Below the pieces are notes generated by a model, which did not search any database, was not told the origin of the DNA, and saw nothing but the letters and a program-made list of their open reading frames with translations. Shown here in pieces: positions 6,055 through 12,485 of a stretch of 19,611 nucleotides of DNA. The stretch lies in assembly GCA_964393525.1 (NCBI GenBank), contig CAYMTV010000020.1, positions 1 to 19,611 of the forward strand, given 5' to 3'. Numbering within the stretch: position 1 is the stretch's first letter; every line of letters starts with the position of its first letter. The DNA is from CAYMTV01 sp964393525. Its GTDB lineage: Bacteria > Patescibacteriota > Microgenomatia > Daviesbacterales > UBA10151. Position numbers and translations under genes: made by a program.

Positions 6055-7536
6055 ATGATCAAAAGAATTATTAGTATTGAACTTGAACGAGCACTTGTCT
6101 ATCTTCCCCATCTTAAACAATATCCACCACTGGGCAGCCCCTATGGATCATGTACGCCTTTTTCTTTCCAGTCATTTATGCATAAATTAATGAAAGCTGG
6201 CTGGGAGCCAATTTATGATGCCACAACTGGTGTCGTTTTGAGAGTCAAAAAAAATAGGAAAGGAGAGGTTGATGACGCTAATTTTTGGACATGTAGTTCA
6301 GATGTCACTACAGGTATTTTTGAAACAACCCTACCTCCTCAAGATAATATAGCGAGCCTTGAGAAAGAACAAAAATTACTTGATGCAAGCGTCCTACCAA
6401 TTCTTGGTGAAGAGGGGTTATTTATCTGGTATACAGAAGCGTCACCTGTTACAAAACCTACCAGACAATATTACACCCTTTTTCATACCTATTGGCGTTG
6501 GGAGTATTCCCATCTCCGTCAAAGAGGTATGGATCATTATTGGTTTGCCTGGGTTTTAGGTAATAACCCTTCTTTAGATATCTCTGTTCAAGAAGCAATT
6601 CCTTTTTTGAGAGTAATTATTCGACTAACAAGCATAACTTTCTTTCTTATTCGTCTAGGGGCAATTTCAGCCGGAACATATAGCGCAAATAAGATGCTGA
6701 CTATTCGGCCATGGGCATGGAAAAATCTTTTTCTGAATAGTCCTTACCCGGATGATCTTGACCGAGTTGGTATGCCGGACAAGGAAATTACCAGTTGGCA
6801 CAGTTATTTTTCTTATCTAATGAGTTTTCGCATGCTAACCCTTTTTTTTGATGACGGTCTTCCTTATCGGGTATTTGAAGACCCCAGCTTTTATTCTTTT
6901 TGGAAAACTCCTCCTCCGGGCGGATGGCGGGCTACAGCAATTACCGGCAAACAAATAGTAGTCGATCAAGCTGAACTAATTAATTTAGAAAAGCTTCAAA
7001 GACAGGCTTATATTTCCAGATTCCGTTTCAATTTTTCACCGGAGGCTACCTTAAATCAATTTGGTGTAGCATTTTCTGAAGGAGAAGCGGTTTTTGAAAA
7101 GTGGTTAACAGAAAATTTGCAGAAGCTTTATATTGAAGTTAGAAGCGATAGTTGTCCGCCTAAAGGCGAAGAGTTTGCCACACTTGCTCTATATTTAGGT
7201 TTACTTACAAACTTAAGTGAAACAACTAAATATGTTGTTGATAAATTTCCATATGATTTTTGGAAAAAGCTATTTTCAGTTGTTGATTATGCACCGCTGG
7301 ATTCTAAGATAGACAATATTTCTGTTATAGAAGTATTAGAAAAAGTAATTGAACTGAGTAAGAAAGGGTTAATTAAACGTGGTTTAGGTGAAGAACAGTA
7401 TCTCAAAACTTTTATTTCTAGAATAAAAAGGAAAACATCACCAGCCGAAGAATCAGTTGCTATTTTTGAAAAAGCCGGAGAAGGACAAAAGGGAATCGCA
7501 GCTTTAGCTCAAAACTATGGTTTATTTCCCAAATGA
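6055..7536 (+). CDS. Glutamate-cysteine-ligase-like (GCS2/EgtA-type) carboxylate-amine ligase, tentative
   Basis: 493 residues, no signal peptide. The layout resembles the GCS2 fold: residues 81-95 read SSDVTTGIFETTLPP, like the metal-binding strand (xxExtxPP) of glutamate-cysteine ligases. It is followed by a helix that continues into LPILGEEGLFIWYTEASPVTKP, then an HYWF/SLDISVQEAIPFLRVI stretch and GAISAGTYSANK...RPWAWKN near 200-222, where GCS enzymes have the LSANSP and R..W motifs. Family knowledge: these enzymes use ATP to join a carboxylate (often glutamate) to an amine. The substrate is not known, and the match is by pattern, so the call is tentative. It is the last gene of the asnB operon, 3 nt after the methyltransferase, and a terminator follows at 7625-7649. 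If wrong, it is an unrecognised soluble protein unique to this operon. Confidence 0.55.
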   Translation: MIKRIISIELERALVYLPHLKQYPPLGSPYGSCTPFSFQSFMHKLMKAGWEPIYDATTGVVLRVKKNRKGEVDDANFWTCSSDVTTGIFETTLPPQDNIASLEKEQKLLDASVLPILGEEGLFIWYTEASPVTKPTRQYYTLFHTYWRWEYSHLRQRGMDHYWFAWVLGNNPSLDISVQEAIPFLRVIIRLTSITFFLIRLGAISAGTYSANKMLTIRPWAWKNLFLNSPYPDDLDRVGMPDKEITSWHSYFSYLMSFRMLTLFFDDGLPYRVFEDPSFYSFWKTPPPGGWRATAITGKQIVVDQAELINLEKLQRQAYISRFRFNFSPEATLNQFGVAFSEGEAVFEKWLTENLQKLYIEVRSDSCPPKGEEFATLALYLGLLTNLSETTKYVVDKFPYDFWKKLFSVVDYAPLDSKIDNISVIEVLEKVIELSKKGLIKRGLGEEQYLKTFISRIKRKTSPAEESVAIFEKAGEGQKGIAALAQNYGLFPK

Positions 7537-7540
7537 GCCT

Positions 7541-7594
7541 CTACGGACTCCGCTTCGCTTCGCCCGTAGTTTCTCTTCTTGCCCGCCTTCGGCG
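7541..7594. repeat. Two small inverted repeats after the asnB operon
   Basis: CTACGG (7541-7546) pairs with CCGTAG (7564-7569) around a cgcttcgcttcgc core, and CGCC-TTC-GGCG (7584-7594) is a perfect triloop hairpin. Neither is followed by a T-run. They resemble the TTC-loop hairpins before the rpmG copies and ilvE. Confidence 0.4.
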
Positions 7595-7624
7595 AGATTT
7601 CCCTGTCGGCGAAGCAAACTTCAT

Positions 7625-7649
7625 CCACGGATTAGAATCCGTGGTTTTT
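7625..7649 (+). terminator. Rho-independent terminator of the asnB operon
   Basis: CCACGGAT (7625-7632), loop TAGA, ATCCGTGG (7637-7644), then TTTTT (7645-7649). An 8-bp GC-rich stem with an immediate T-run on the plus strand. It sits 88 nt after the stop of the GCS2-like gene and just before the convergent glmS stop. Confidence 0.8.
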
Positions 7650-7671
7650 CGTTTGAAAGAATAAGAATCTT

Positions 7672-9435
7672 TTATTTAACTGTTACGCTTTTTGCTAAGT
7701 TCCTTGGTTTATCCGGATCGGAGATTCCTTTTAAAAGCGCCAGTTTATAAGCTAGAAGTTGGGCAATGACTACCTGCGGGATAATAGTTGCATCCCCACA
7801 ATCATCAGTTTTGAAAAACACATCAAAAGCTTCATTATTTTTTGGACCAACCCCGATAACAAAAGCCCCTCTGGATTTCACTTCTAAAGCATTAGAAATA
7901 ATTTCAGGATAGGTTTCATCATTAGGTGCAATGACGATACAGGGAGTCCCTTGCTCAATTAGGGCCATCACCCCATGTTTCAGTTCTCCTCCTGCAAAAC
8001 CCTCAGCATGAATATAACTTGTCTCTTTTAGCTTAAGGGTAGTCTCCAAAGCCGCAGCATATGATACACCCCTTCCTAAAACATAAATATGCTCTTTATT
8101 TTTGAGTAGCTCGGCAGTTTGATCAATCAATTTAAGATACGGATCAGTTAAAAGATTTTTAATACTTTTAGCCGCCTTCAAGAGTAATTTTTTGCCATCC
8201 TGTTGCTTTCCAACCAAAGCGTAGGCAATGAGTAAAAGGATTGAAACCATCGCTGTAAAACTCTTAGTCCCTATCACGGCTTTCTCCACTCCGGCACCCA
8301 TAAGAATTTTAAAATCAGATTTTCGATAAAGAGTTGAACCCAAGACGTTGGTAATACTGGCAATTCGAGTACCTTTTTTTCTGGCTTTTTCCACAGGTTC
8401 AACAATGTCGATGGTTTCTCCGCTTTGAGAGATTGGGATAAGTAAACTTTTGGGAGTTAAGTAATCTTCCAGATATAAAAACTCAGATCCTACGGTAAAG
8501 TTCACATGTCTTGAGGCGATTCTTGAGAATAAATATGTACCTGCCAGGGCTGCATAGGAGGCACTACCACAACCTAACATAAAAGTGCCAACCGCATTTT
8601 TGATCAGTAAGGCGAAATCTCGAGCTTGATAATCAAAATTTAGAGCTATATTCTCAATAACTTGTGGCTGCTCATAGATTTCTTTAAGTAGAAAGTGCGG
8701 AAAATTTCCTTTTTCAGCTTTAACTTCCTTCCAGGAAATCCTTTGCACTTGGGGAGTAATTTCTTTGCCGCTTTTTACATCAAGAAAATTGACTTTATCT
8801 TTTGTAAGGATGGCAAGTTGGTTGTTTTCAAGAAAAACAACATCTCTGGTGATCGACAGCAAACAGTTAGCATCTGAACCAACAATATTTTCACTTTGGC
8901 CCACGCCTACAACCAAGGGGGAGCCTGTTTTAACCGCAATCAACATTTCACTTTTTGCATCGGCGATCAAAAAAGCGGATAAACCTTTACACTCCAAAAA
9001 GGCCAACCGGGTAGCTTCAATCGTGTCATATTTTTCTCTGTATTCCTCAATCAGATGCGCCATAATTTCAGTATCGGTTTCTGAAATAATTTTGTGCTTA
9101 TCTGACAACTTTTTTCTTATTTCTTGATAATTTTCGATGATTCCATTGTGAACAACCGCAATAGTCTTTGTACAATCAAGGTGAGGATGAGCATTTTTAT
9201 CTGTCACACCACCATGAGTTGCCCACCTGGTATGACCAAAGGCAAAGGAGCTGTCTGGAAGATTTACGGTTGCATTACCAATTTTTCCGGCATGTTTATC
9301 TATGGCAAACTTGTTCCCAACAAGTACACCCACCCCCCAAGAGTCATAGCCACGATATTCAAGCTGCTTCAAAGCCTCCAAAACAAGTTCTGGAGTTTTT
9401 TTTCTCTTCCCGGTGTAACCAAAAATTCCACACAT
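7672..9435 (-). CDS. glmS: Glutamine--fructose-6-phosphate aminotransferase (isomerising)
   Basis: 587 residues, slightly shorter than the usual ~600. It makes glucosamine-6-phosphate from fructose-6-phosphate and glutamine, the first step to UDP-GlcNAc for peptidoglycan and surface sugars; cytoplasmic. The N-terminal class II amidotransferase domain has Cys2 (MCGIFGYTG), LEYRGYDSWG, GHTRWATHG and VHNGIIENY. Two SIS sugar-isomerase domains follow, marked by GCGSASYAA, PISQSGETID and LGRGVSYAAALETTLKLKE. The C-terminus PRNLAKSVTVK is the conserved end of the family. GGAG 8 nt before ATG 9435 supports the start. It is convergent with the asnB operon. No glmS ribozyme core is seen in the upstream region. 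Confidence 0.96.
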   Translation of the reverse strand: MCGIFGYTGKRKKTPELVLEALKQLEYRGYDSWGVGVLVGNKFAIDKHAGKIGNATVNLPDSSFAFGHTRWATHGGVTDKNAHPHLDCTKTIAVVHNGIIENYQEIRKKLSDKHKIISETDTEIMAHLIEEYREKYDTIEATRLAFLECKGLSAFLIADAKSEMLIAVKTGSPLVVGVGQSENIVGSDANCLLSITRDVVFLENNQLAILTKDKVNFLDVKSGKEITPQVQRISWKEVKAEKGNFPHFLLKEIYEQPQVIENIALNFDYQARDFALLIKNAVGTFMLGCGSASYAALAGTYLFSRIASRHVNFTVGSEFLYLEDYLTPKSLLIPISQSGETIDIVEPVEKARKKGTRIASITNVLGSTLYRKSDFKILMGAGVEKAVIGTKSFTAMVSILLLIAYALVGKQQDGKKLLLKAAKSIKNLLTDPYLKLIDQTAELLKNKEHIYVLGRGVSYAAALETTLKLKETSYIHAEGFAGGELKHGVMALIEQGTPCIVIAPNDETYPEIISNALEVKSRGAFVIGVGPKNNEAFDVFFKTDDCGDATIIPQVVIAQLLAYKLALLKGISDPDKPRNLAKSVTVK

Positions 9436-9748
9436 AAATTATTCTCCAGTGGAAATAATACAAGAGGATAAAAACAGCAGTTACACGAATTTCTCTTTGT
9501 TTCTTATACTTTAAGGTTTTAAAGAAATTCTTTAGGTCGGTAACAACAACCTGAAGGTTTCCGCAAATACTACTTTCTTTTTTAAAAAAGTTCCGATCGT
9601 CTTAGAATCTAAGACCCTTCTCCTCGTTTCCCATCAAAATTTATTTTGACGGGGCTACACGCTCTTTTATATTCAAACTGCTTTTTACTCTTGCGTTACT
9701 GACAAAATGCTAGCAATCTTTTCTTTGTTTGTCAAATCTCTTAATGCC
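9436..9748. other. Non-coding gap between glmS and the rpmG copy 2 leader
   Basis: About 310 nt with no convincing gene. It holds a 15-nt palindrome TAAAGAA-A-TTCTTTA (9520-9534), a perfect hairpin GTCTTAG-AAT-CTAAGAC (9599-9615), and a stem CCC-a-TCAAAA/TTTTGA-c-GGG with one mismatch and a TTTA loop (9630-9653). The side near 9436 should carry the glmS promoter (minus strand), but no clear -35/-10 pair was found there. No tRNA or known riboswitch was recognised. Confidence 0.5.
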
Positions 9749-9809
9749 CTTGTCTCCGGCTCCGCCGATAGCCAAGTAGATCTCACAAGCTTTTATGTAG
9801 CTTCGCTAC
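9749..9809 (+). promoter_or_regulatory. Two-hairpin leader of rpmG copy 2
   Basis: CTTG (9749-9752) and CAAG (9773-9776) enclose CGGC-TCC-GCCG (9757-9767), matching the position of hairpin 1 in copy 1. Hairpin 2, GTAGC-TTC-GCTAC (9797-9809), stands before the Shine-Dalgarno AAAGGAGG. Compared with copy 1, two of its five base pairs have changed on both sides (A-T to T-A, C-G to A-T), so pairing is kept. Confidence 0.5.
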
Positions 9810-9833
9810 TACAAGAAAGGAGGCTTGTTCCGA

Positions 9834-10004
9834 TTGGCCAAAAAATATGCTAGACAAAATATTGGGTTAGAATGCAGTGAGTGCAAGTCCAGAAATTATG
9901 TAACCCAAAAAAATACTAATATTACCAAAGACAAAATCAGTATTAAAAAATACTGCAAACATTGTAGAAAAACCACCCTGCACAATGGGTTCAAGTTAAA
10001 GTAA
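9834..10004 (+). CDS. rpmG: 50S ribosomal protein bL33, copy 2 (TTG start)
   Basis: 56 codons encoding the same protein as 1538-1708 except D5Y, S43H and E52G. Both zinc-binding CxxC pairs (C14/C17 and C41/C44) are kept. The start is TTG 9834, where copy 1 has ATG; AAAGGAGG lies 10 nt upstream, so translation is likely but may be weaker. Seventeen codons differ silently, so the duplication is not recent or the copy came from a related genome, and selection has held the protein sequence. It lies upstream of tRNA-Trp on the same strand, which is the common gene order. It was missed by ATG-based reading and is easily overlooked. Confidence 0.9.
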   Translation: MAKKYARQNIGLECSECKSRNYVTQKNTNITKDKISIKKYCKHCRKTTLHNGFKLK

Positions 10005-10062
10005 TCTTCTCTTTTTTCTTGACACTTTTAGCCGTAATGAGTACGCACTAATTTTTCATTTT

Positions 10063-10084
10063 GCGTCTTTGACCGCAAAGACGC
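10063..10084 (+). repeat. Strong hairpin after rpmG copy 2
   Basis: GCGTCTTTG (10063-10071), loop ACCG, CAAAGACGC (10076-10084): a perfect 9-bp stem. It is not followed by a T-run, so it is not a simple terminator. It is the 5' neighbour of the larger structured segment at 10093-10227. Confidence 0.55.
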
Positions 10085-10092
10085 CCAAACTC

Positions 10093-10227
10093 TTGCCGCT
10101 GAAAGTCGACCTACTCGTCAGAAATTTATTTATCGGGGGAAAGTCTCCCCCCTCCTCATCTAAAGTGAGGACATCCCCCTGATATAAATTTCTTCCTTGT
10201 TTAACGGTCTTTGTTTCAAAGCGGCAA
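10093..10227 (+). ncRNA. Candidate structured RNA between rpmG and tRNA-Trp
   Basis: About 135 nt closed by TTGCCGCT (10093-10100) with AGCGGCAA (10220-10227). Inside, GACC/GGTC can pair, and GAAATTTAT (10121-10129) pairs with ATAAATTTC (10184-10192), continued by ATC/GAT and GGGGGA (10135-10140) with TCCCCC (10174-10179). The tip is TCCTCA-TCTAAAG-TGAGGA (10153-10171). GGGGGA can instead pair with a nearer TCCCCC (10146-10151), giving two exclusive folds. The long rod with a central open region recalls 6S RNA, but no sequence match to a known family was recognised. A TTGACA at 10019-10024 has no good -10, so the promoter is unclear. Could also be a 3' element of rpmG or a decayed palindromic repeat. 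Confidence 0.4.
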
Positions 10228-10273
10228 TTGAAAAAATCGGCATTGATGTTCGACCGAAACTTTTGTGCACTTT

Positions 10274-10302
10274 TTGAACCTTTTTTCCAAATACTTTATA
10301 CT
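10274..10302 (+). promoter_or_regulatory. Sigma70-type promoter of tRNA-Trp
   Basis: TTGAAC (10274-10279), exactly 17 nt, TATACT (10297-10302). The -10 box ends 15 nt before the tRNA. Confidence 0.65.
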
Positions 10303-10317
10303 ATACCTCTAGTTAAT

Positions 10318-10391
10318 ACGGGCGTGGTGAAACGGTATCACGAAGGTCTCCAAAACCTTCTTTCCAGGTTCGAATCCTGGCGCCCGTGCCA
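10318..10391 (+). tRNA. tRNA-Trp (anticodon CCA), CCA end encoded
   Basis: Acceptor ACGGGCG (10318-10324) pairs with CGCCCGT (10381-10387); D stem GTGA/TCAC; anticodon stem AAGGT/ACCTT around CTCCAAA with anticodon CCA at 10350-10352; T arm CCAGG-TTCGAAT-CCTGG. Discriminator G10388 is followed by CCA (10389-10391). The last 17 nt from 10374 to 10390 are repeated exactly at 10537-10553. In many bacteria secE and nusG follow this tRNA; here they do not. Confidence 0.95.
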
Positions 10392-10430
10392 ACTTTAGGT
10401 TCTTTGAGTTTACTCGAAGGTTCTAAAGTT
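10391..10430 (+). repeat. Hairpin directly after tRNA-Trp
   Basis: AACTTTAG (10391-10398) pairs with CTAAAGTT (10423-10430), and inside it CTTTGAG (10402-10408) pairs with CTCGAAG (10413-10419) with one G-T pair around loop TTTA. No T-run follows, so it is more likely a processing site or repeat than a terminator. The left arm begins at the last base of the tRNA CCA. Confidence 0.5.
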
Positions 10431-10473
10431 GCGGGTGTCGAAAGGGAGAACTAAAATCTTTGATTTGGTTCGG

Positions 10474-10530
10474 CCCTGAGTCCTGAGCGAAACTGAGCTT
10501 GTCGAAGTTGAGTCGAAGGATCGAAGGGGG
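10474..10530. repeat. REP-like palindromic element with CTGAG/TCGAAG motifs
   Basis: Contains CTGAG three times and TCGAAG three times, including the core CTGAGCTTGTCGAAG. From memory, variants of this core are common interspersed repeats in many bacterial genomes. It lies inside the segment between the tRNA-Trp 3' end and its duplicate. No transposase of the REP-associated type is in the window. Confidence 0.55.
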
Positions 10531-10536
10531 TGTATT

Positions 10537-10553
10537 ATCCTGGCGCCCGTGCC
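10537..10553 (+). repeat. Exact duplicate of the tRNA-Trp 3' end (att-like)
   Basis: ATCCTGGCGCCCGTGCC at 10537-10553 repeats 10374-10390, which spans part of the T stem, the acceptor 3' strand, the discriminator and CC. The copies are direct repeats 163 bp apart, the pattern left when an element integrates at a tRNA 3' end and restores it. The duplicate ends on the stop codon of the TreT-like gene. Confidence 0.6.
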
Positions 10554-12400
10554 TAAACCTCTAGCCCGTTTTCTTTTATTAACTGTTTAACTGTTTTTCC
10601 ATTACCCAAAAGCTTGCCCTTTTTAACAAGCTCACCTGCCAAAAATAACCAGTTTATGGCATTACTGATTGTGGTTGTTTCCGGATTAACATTCTCTATC
10701 GCTCCCCTTCTCAAATTGTGGTAAGCTTCATCATCGGTAAACAGTTTATAGAGCTTATCTGCCACCTCCCTGGTATTTCCCACTTCAACCAAGTAGCCTG
10801 AAATCCCGTCTTTGATTTGCAGCGGAATTCCCCCGGCTTTGTAGGCTACAACCGGCGTCCCCACCATCAATGCCTCTGAGACCTTAACCTCAAACCCTTC
10901 TTTGTGGGACAGCTGAAGTGCGACTTTGGCCTCCCTAAGAAGTGCATTTAAGATCTGATCAATTGCCGGAAGGCGGGCCACTTTTATATCCTTGGCAATC
11001 GGGGCATACCTGTCACTGCGGAGTAAACTCATGGTCAAATTATAAATTGGCACCCCATCCGGATCATCAATTGAGCCGTGTCCGACAATCACAAGCTGGG
11101 GCAGGTTCCCATTTTTTAACTTTTTGCGCAAAAGATAGTAAGATTCGATGACATCCGGGATACCCTTGGAAGGATCAAAGCGGGCTACCTGGATAATATA
11201 GGGCCGGGTCATGTCCAAAGGTTCCTGCTGGGACTCAATCAGGATCTTATCAAACAGCTTATGATAATAATCCAGCTTATATGGACTTAAAGGCTTATTT
11301 AATCCATCCAAAGCATCAGTTGTTGCACCCATCATCGCAAGCTTAGCAACCGGAACATCTTTGGGGACAAACTGTTTCATCGGGTGGGAGAGGAAAAAGT
11401 CCATGTCTTTAATAGATTGCCAAATAAATTGCCAGGTATTGTGCTGTGGGGTTCCAATTTTATCTGCCAGGTGAGCCTCAATTTGGATGTGTGAGCGGTA
11501 AATTATCTTAGACCTGGGAGAAAATTTCTTAATAAAGGGAACTAAACCTGCAGGCTGGGGATCATCAATGATTACTACATCCGCGCCCTTTATGACATCT
11601 TTCAATCTGTCGGCGTTTTCGGCAGTCCAGTTATTGTAAAGATCTTTATCCTCCTGCGTAAGAATCGTCTCCTGATCTGCCACAGCCTGCAAAACATTAT
11701 GAAACTTAGTTTTGGTAATATCAAAAGCCTCTTTCAGCGCATATAGCACATGCCATCTGGCATCTACCCCAAGTAACCTGTAAAGCCTGATTAGAGCATG
11801 GCGCATTAGTGCCACTCCCCCTCCCTGCGGTGTGGCATTTATAAAAACCATCCTTTTGCCCTTAAACCTCTTCGCCAGCTTTAATAAAAGCTCAAACTCA
11901 TCCGGGTGGGTTACCGCTTTGTAATCATCCAAAGTAACCAGTTCTGCAATCTCAACCTCATTTTTATCTAGAAGCCGCATCCTGATGATATTTTCGGTGT
12001 TAAACCTTGAGGCCAGATCCTTAACATAATCTTCTTTGGGACGGCTTTTTTTGGCATCAGCTTTCTCAATAAAATAAGGCACAATATCCTCTTTTAGCCA
12101 AAGGTCGGAGATTAAACTTTTGTGCCATTTATCAGCCACAACTTCTGCTGCTATAAATTTAATGTTTTTTACCCGGTATCTTTTTTGGATCCAGGAGATA
12201 ACCATTTTAGGGAAATTTCTCTCCTGCTTAATTTTTTCATGGCTGATCTTGCTTTCTGCCCCAAGCTCCATGATGTGCAAATGATCTTTATCGGTCCAGA
12301 CCACGAGGTAAGATGCAGGCGGAATGTTTAGTGAGGCAATTTTTCTTTTAACAGCGGATAATCCCGGAAAAAGATTGGGAACAAATTCTTCTGTCGTCAT
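10553..12400 (-). CDS. treT: TreT-like GT4 glycosyltransferase (trehalose synthase family)
   Basis: 615 residues. Residues from about 185 match the retaining GT4 family as in TreT, which joins a nucleotide-activated glucose to glucose to give trehalose: FINATPQGGGVALM (donor-side Gly-rich loop), VVIIDDPQPAGLVPF, IYRSHIQIEAHL, PYIIQVARFDPSKGIPDVIESY and the E-x7-E motif HKEGFEVKVSEAL near 498-510, then GTPVVAYKAGGIPLQI. About 170 N-terminal residues are extra, similar in layout to fungal clock-controlled-gene-9-type trehalose synthases (from memory). It is cytoplasmic. It is divergent from a GH15 glucoamylase/trehalase-like gene, so the pair may make and break trehalose or a related alpha-glucoside. 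A Shine-Dalgarno is weak. The stop codon touches the tRNA-Trp duplicate. The precise acceptor is not certain. Confidence 0.8.
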   Translation of the reverse strand: MTTEEFVPNLFPGLSAVKRKIASLNIPPASYLVVWTDKDHLHIMELGAESKISHEKIKQERNFPKMVISWIQKRYRVKNIKFIAAEVVADKWHKSLISDLWLKEDIVPYFIEKADAKKSRPKEDYVKDLASRFNTENIIRMRLLDKNEVEIAELVTLDDYKAVTHPDEFELLLKLAKRFKGKRMVFINATPQGGGVALMRHALIRLYRLLGVDARWHVLYALKEAFDITKTKFHNVLQAVADQETILTQEDKDLYNNWTAENADRLKDVIKGADVVIIDDPQPAGLVPFIKKFSPRSKIIYRSHIQIEAHLADKIGTPQHNTWQFIWQSIKDMDFFLSHPMKQFVPKDVPVAKLAMMGATTDALDGLNKPLSPYKLDYYHKLFDKILIESQQEPLDMTRPYIIQVARFDPSKGIPDVIESYYLLRKKLKNGNLPQLVIVGHGSIDDPDGVPIYNLTMSLLRSDRYAPIAKDIKVARLPAIDQILNALLREAKVALQLSHKEGFEVKVSEALMVGTPVVAYKAGGIPLQIKDGISGYLVEVGNTREVADKLYKLFTDDEAYHNLRRGAIENVNPETTTISNAINWLFLAGELVKKGKLLGNGKTVKQLIKENGLEV

Positions 12401-12449
12401 AAACTAAAAGCCCTAAATTCAGATATTACCTCTCTTTCAAAAAAAATTC

Positions 12450-12478
12450 CAGACACCATTCTGACAATTTAGTATGAT
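12450..12478 (+). promoter_or_regulatory. Promoter of the GH15 gene, leaderless layout
   Basis: CAGACA (12450-12455), exactly 17 nt, TATGAT (12473-12478), ending 7 nt before ATG 12486. No Shine-Dalgarno is present. The -35 is imperfect. Confidence 0.5.
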
Positions 12479-12485
12479 ATAAGTA

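Noticed and set aside
7517..7750. Plus-strand 77-codon frame
   Set aside because: It runs through the operon terminator and into the end of glmS; composition is that of hairpin DNA.
8695..9471. Several plus-strand frames opposite glmS
   Set aside because: glmS is complete with all family motifs; these are antisense shadows.
9436..9560. glmS ribozyme upstream of glmS
   Set aside because: No recognisable ribozyme core in the region, and there is a normal Shine-Dalgarno next to the start.
10093..10227. RNase P RNA, tmRNA or SRP RNA
   Set aside because: None of the conserved core sequences of these RNAs is present; only the general rod shape recalls 6S RNA.
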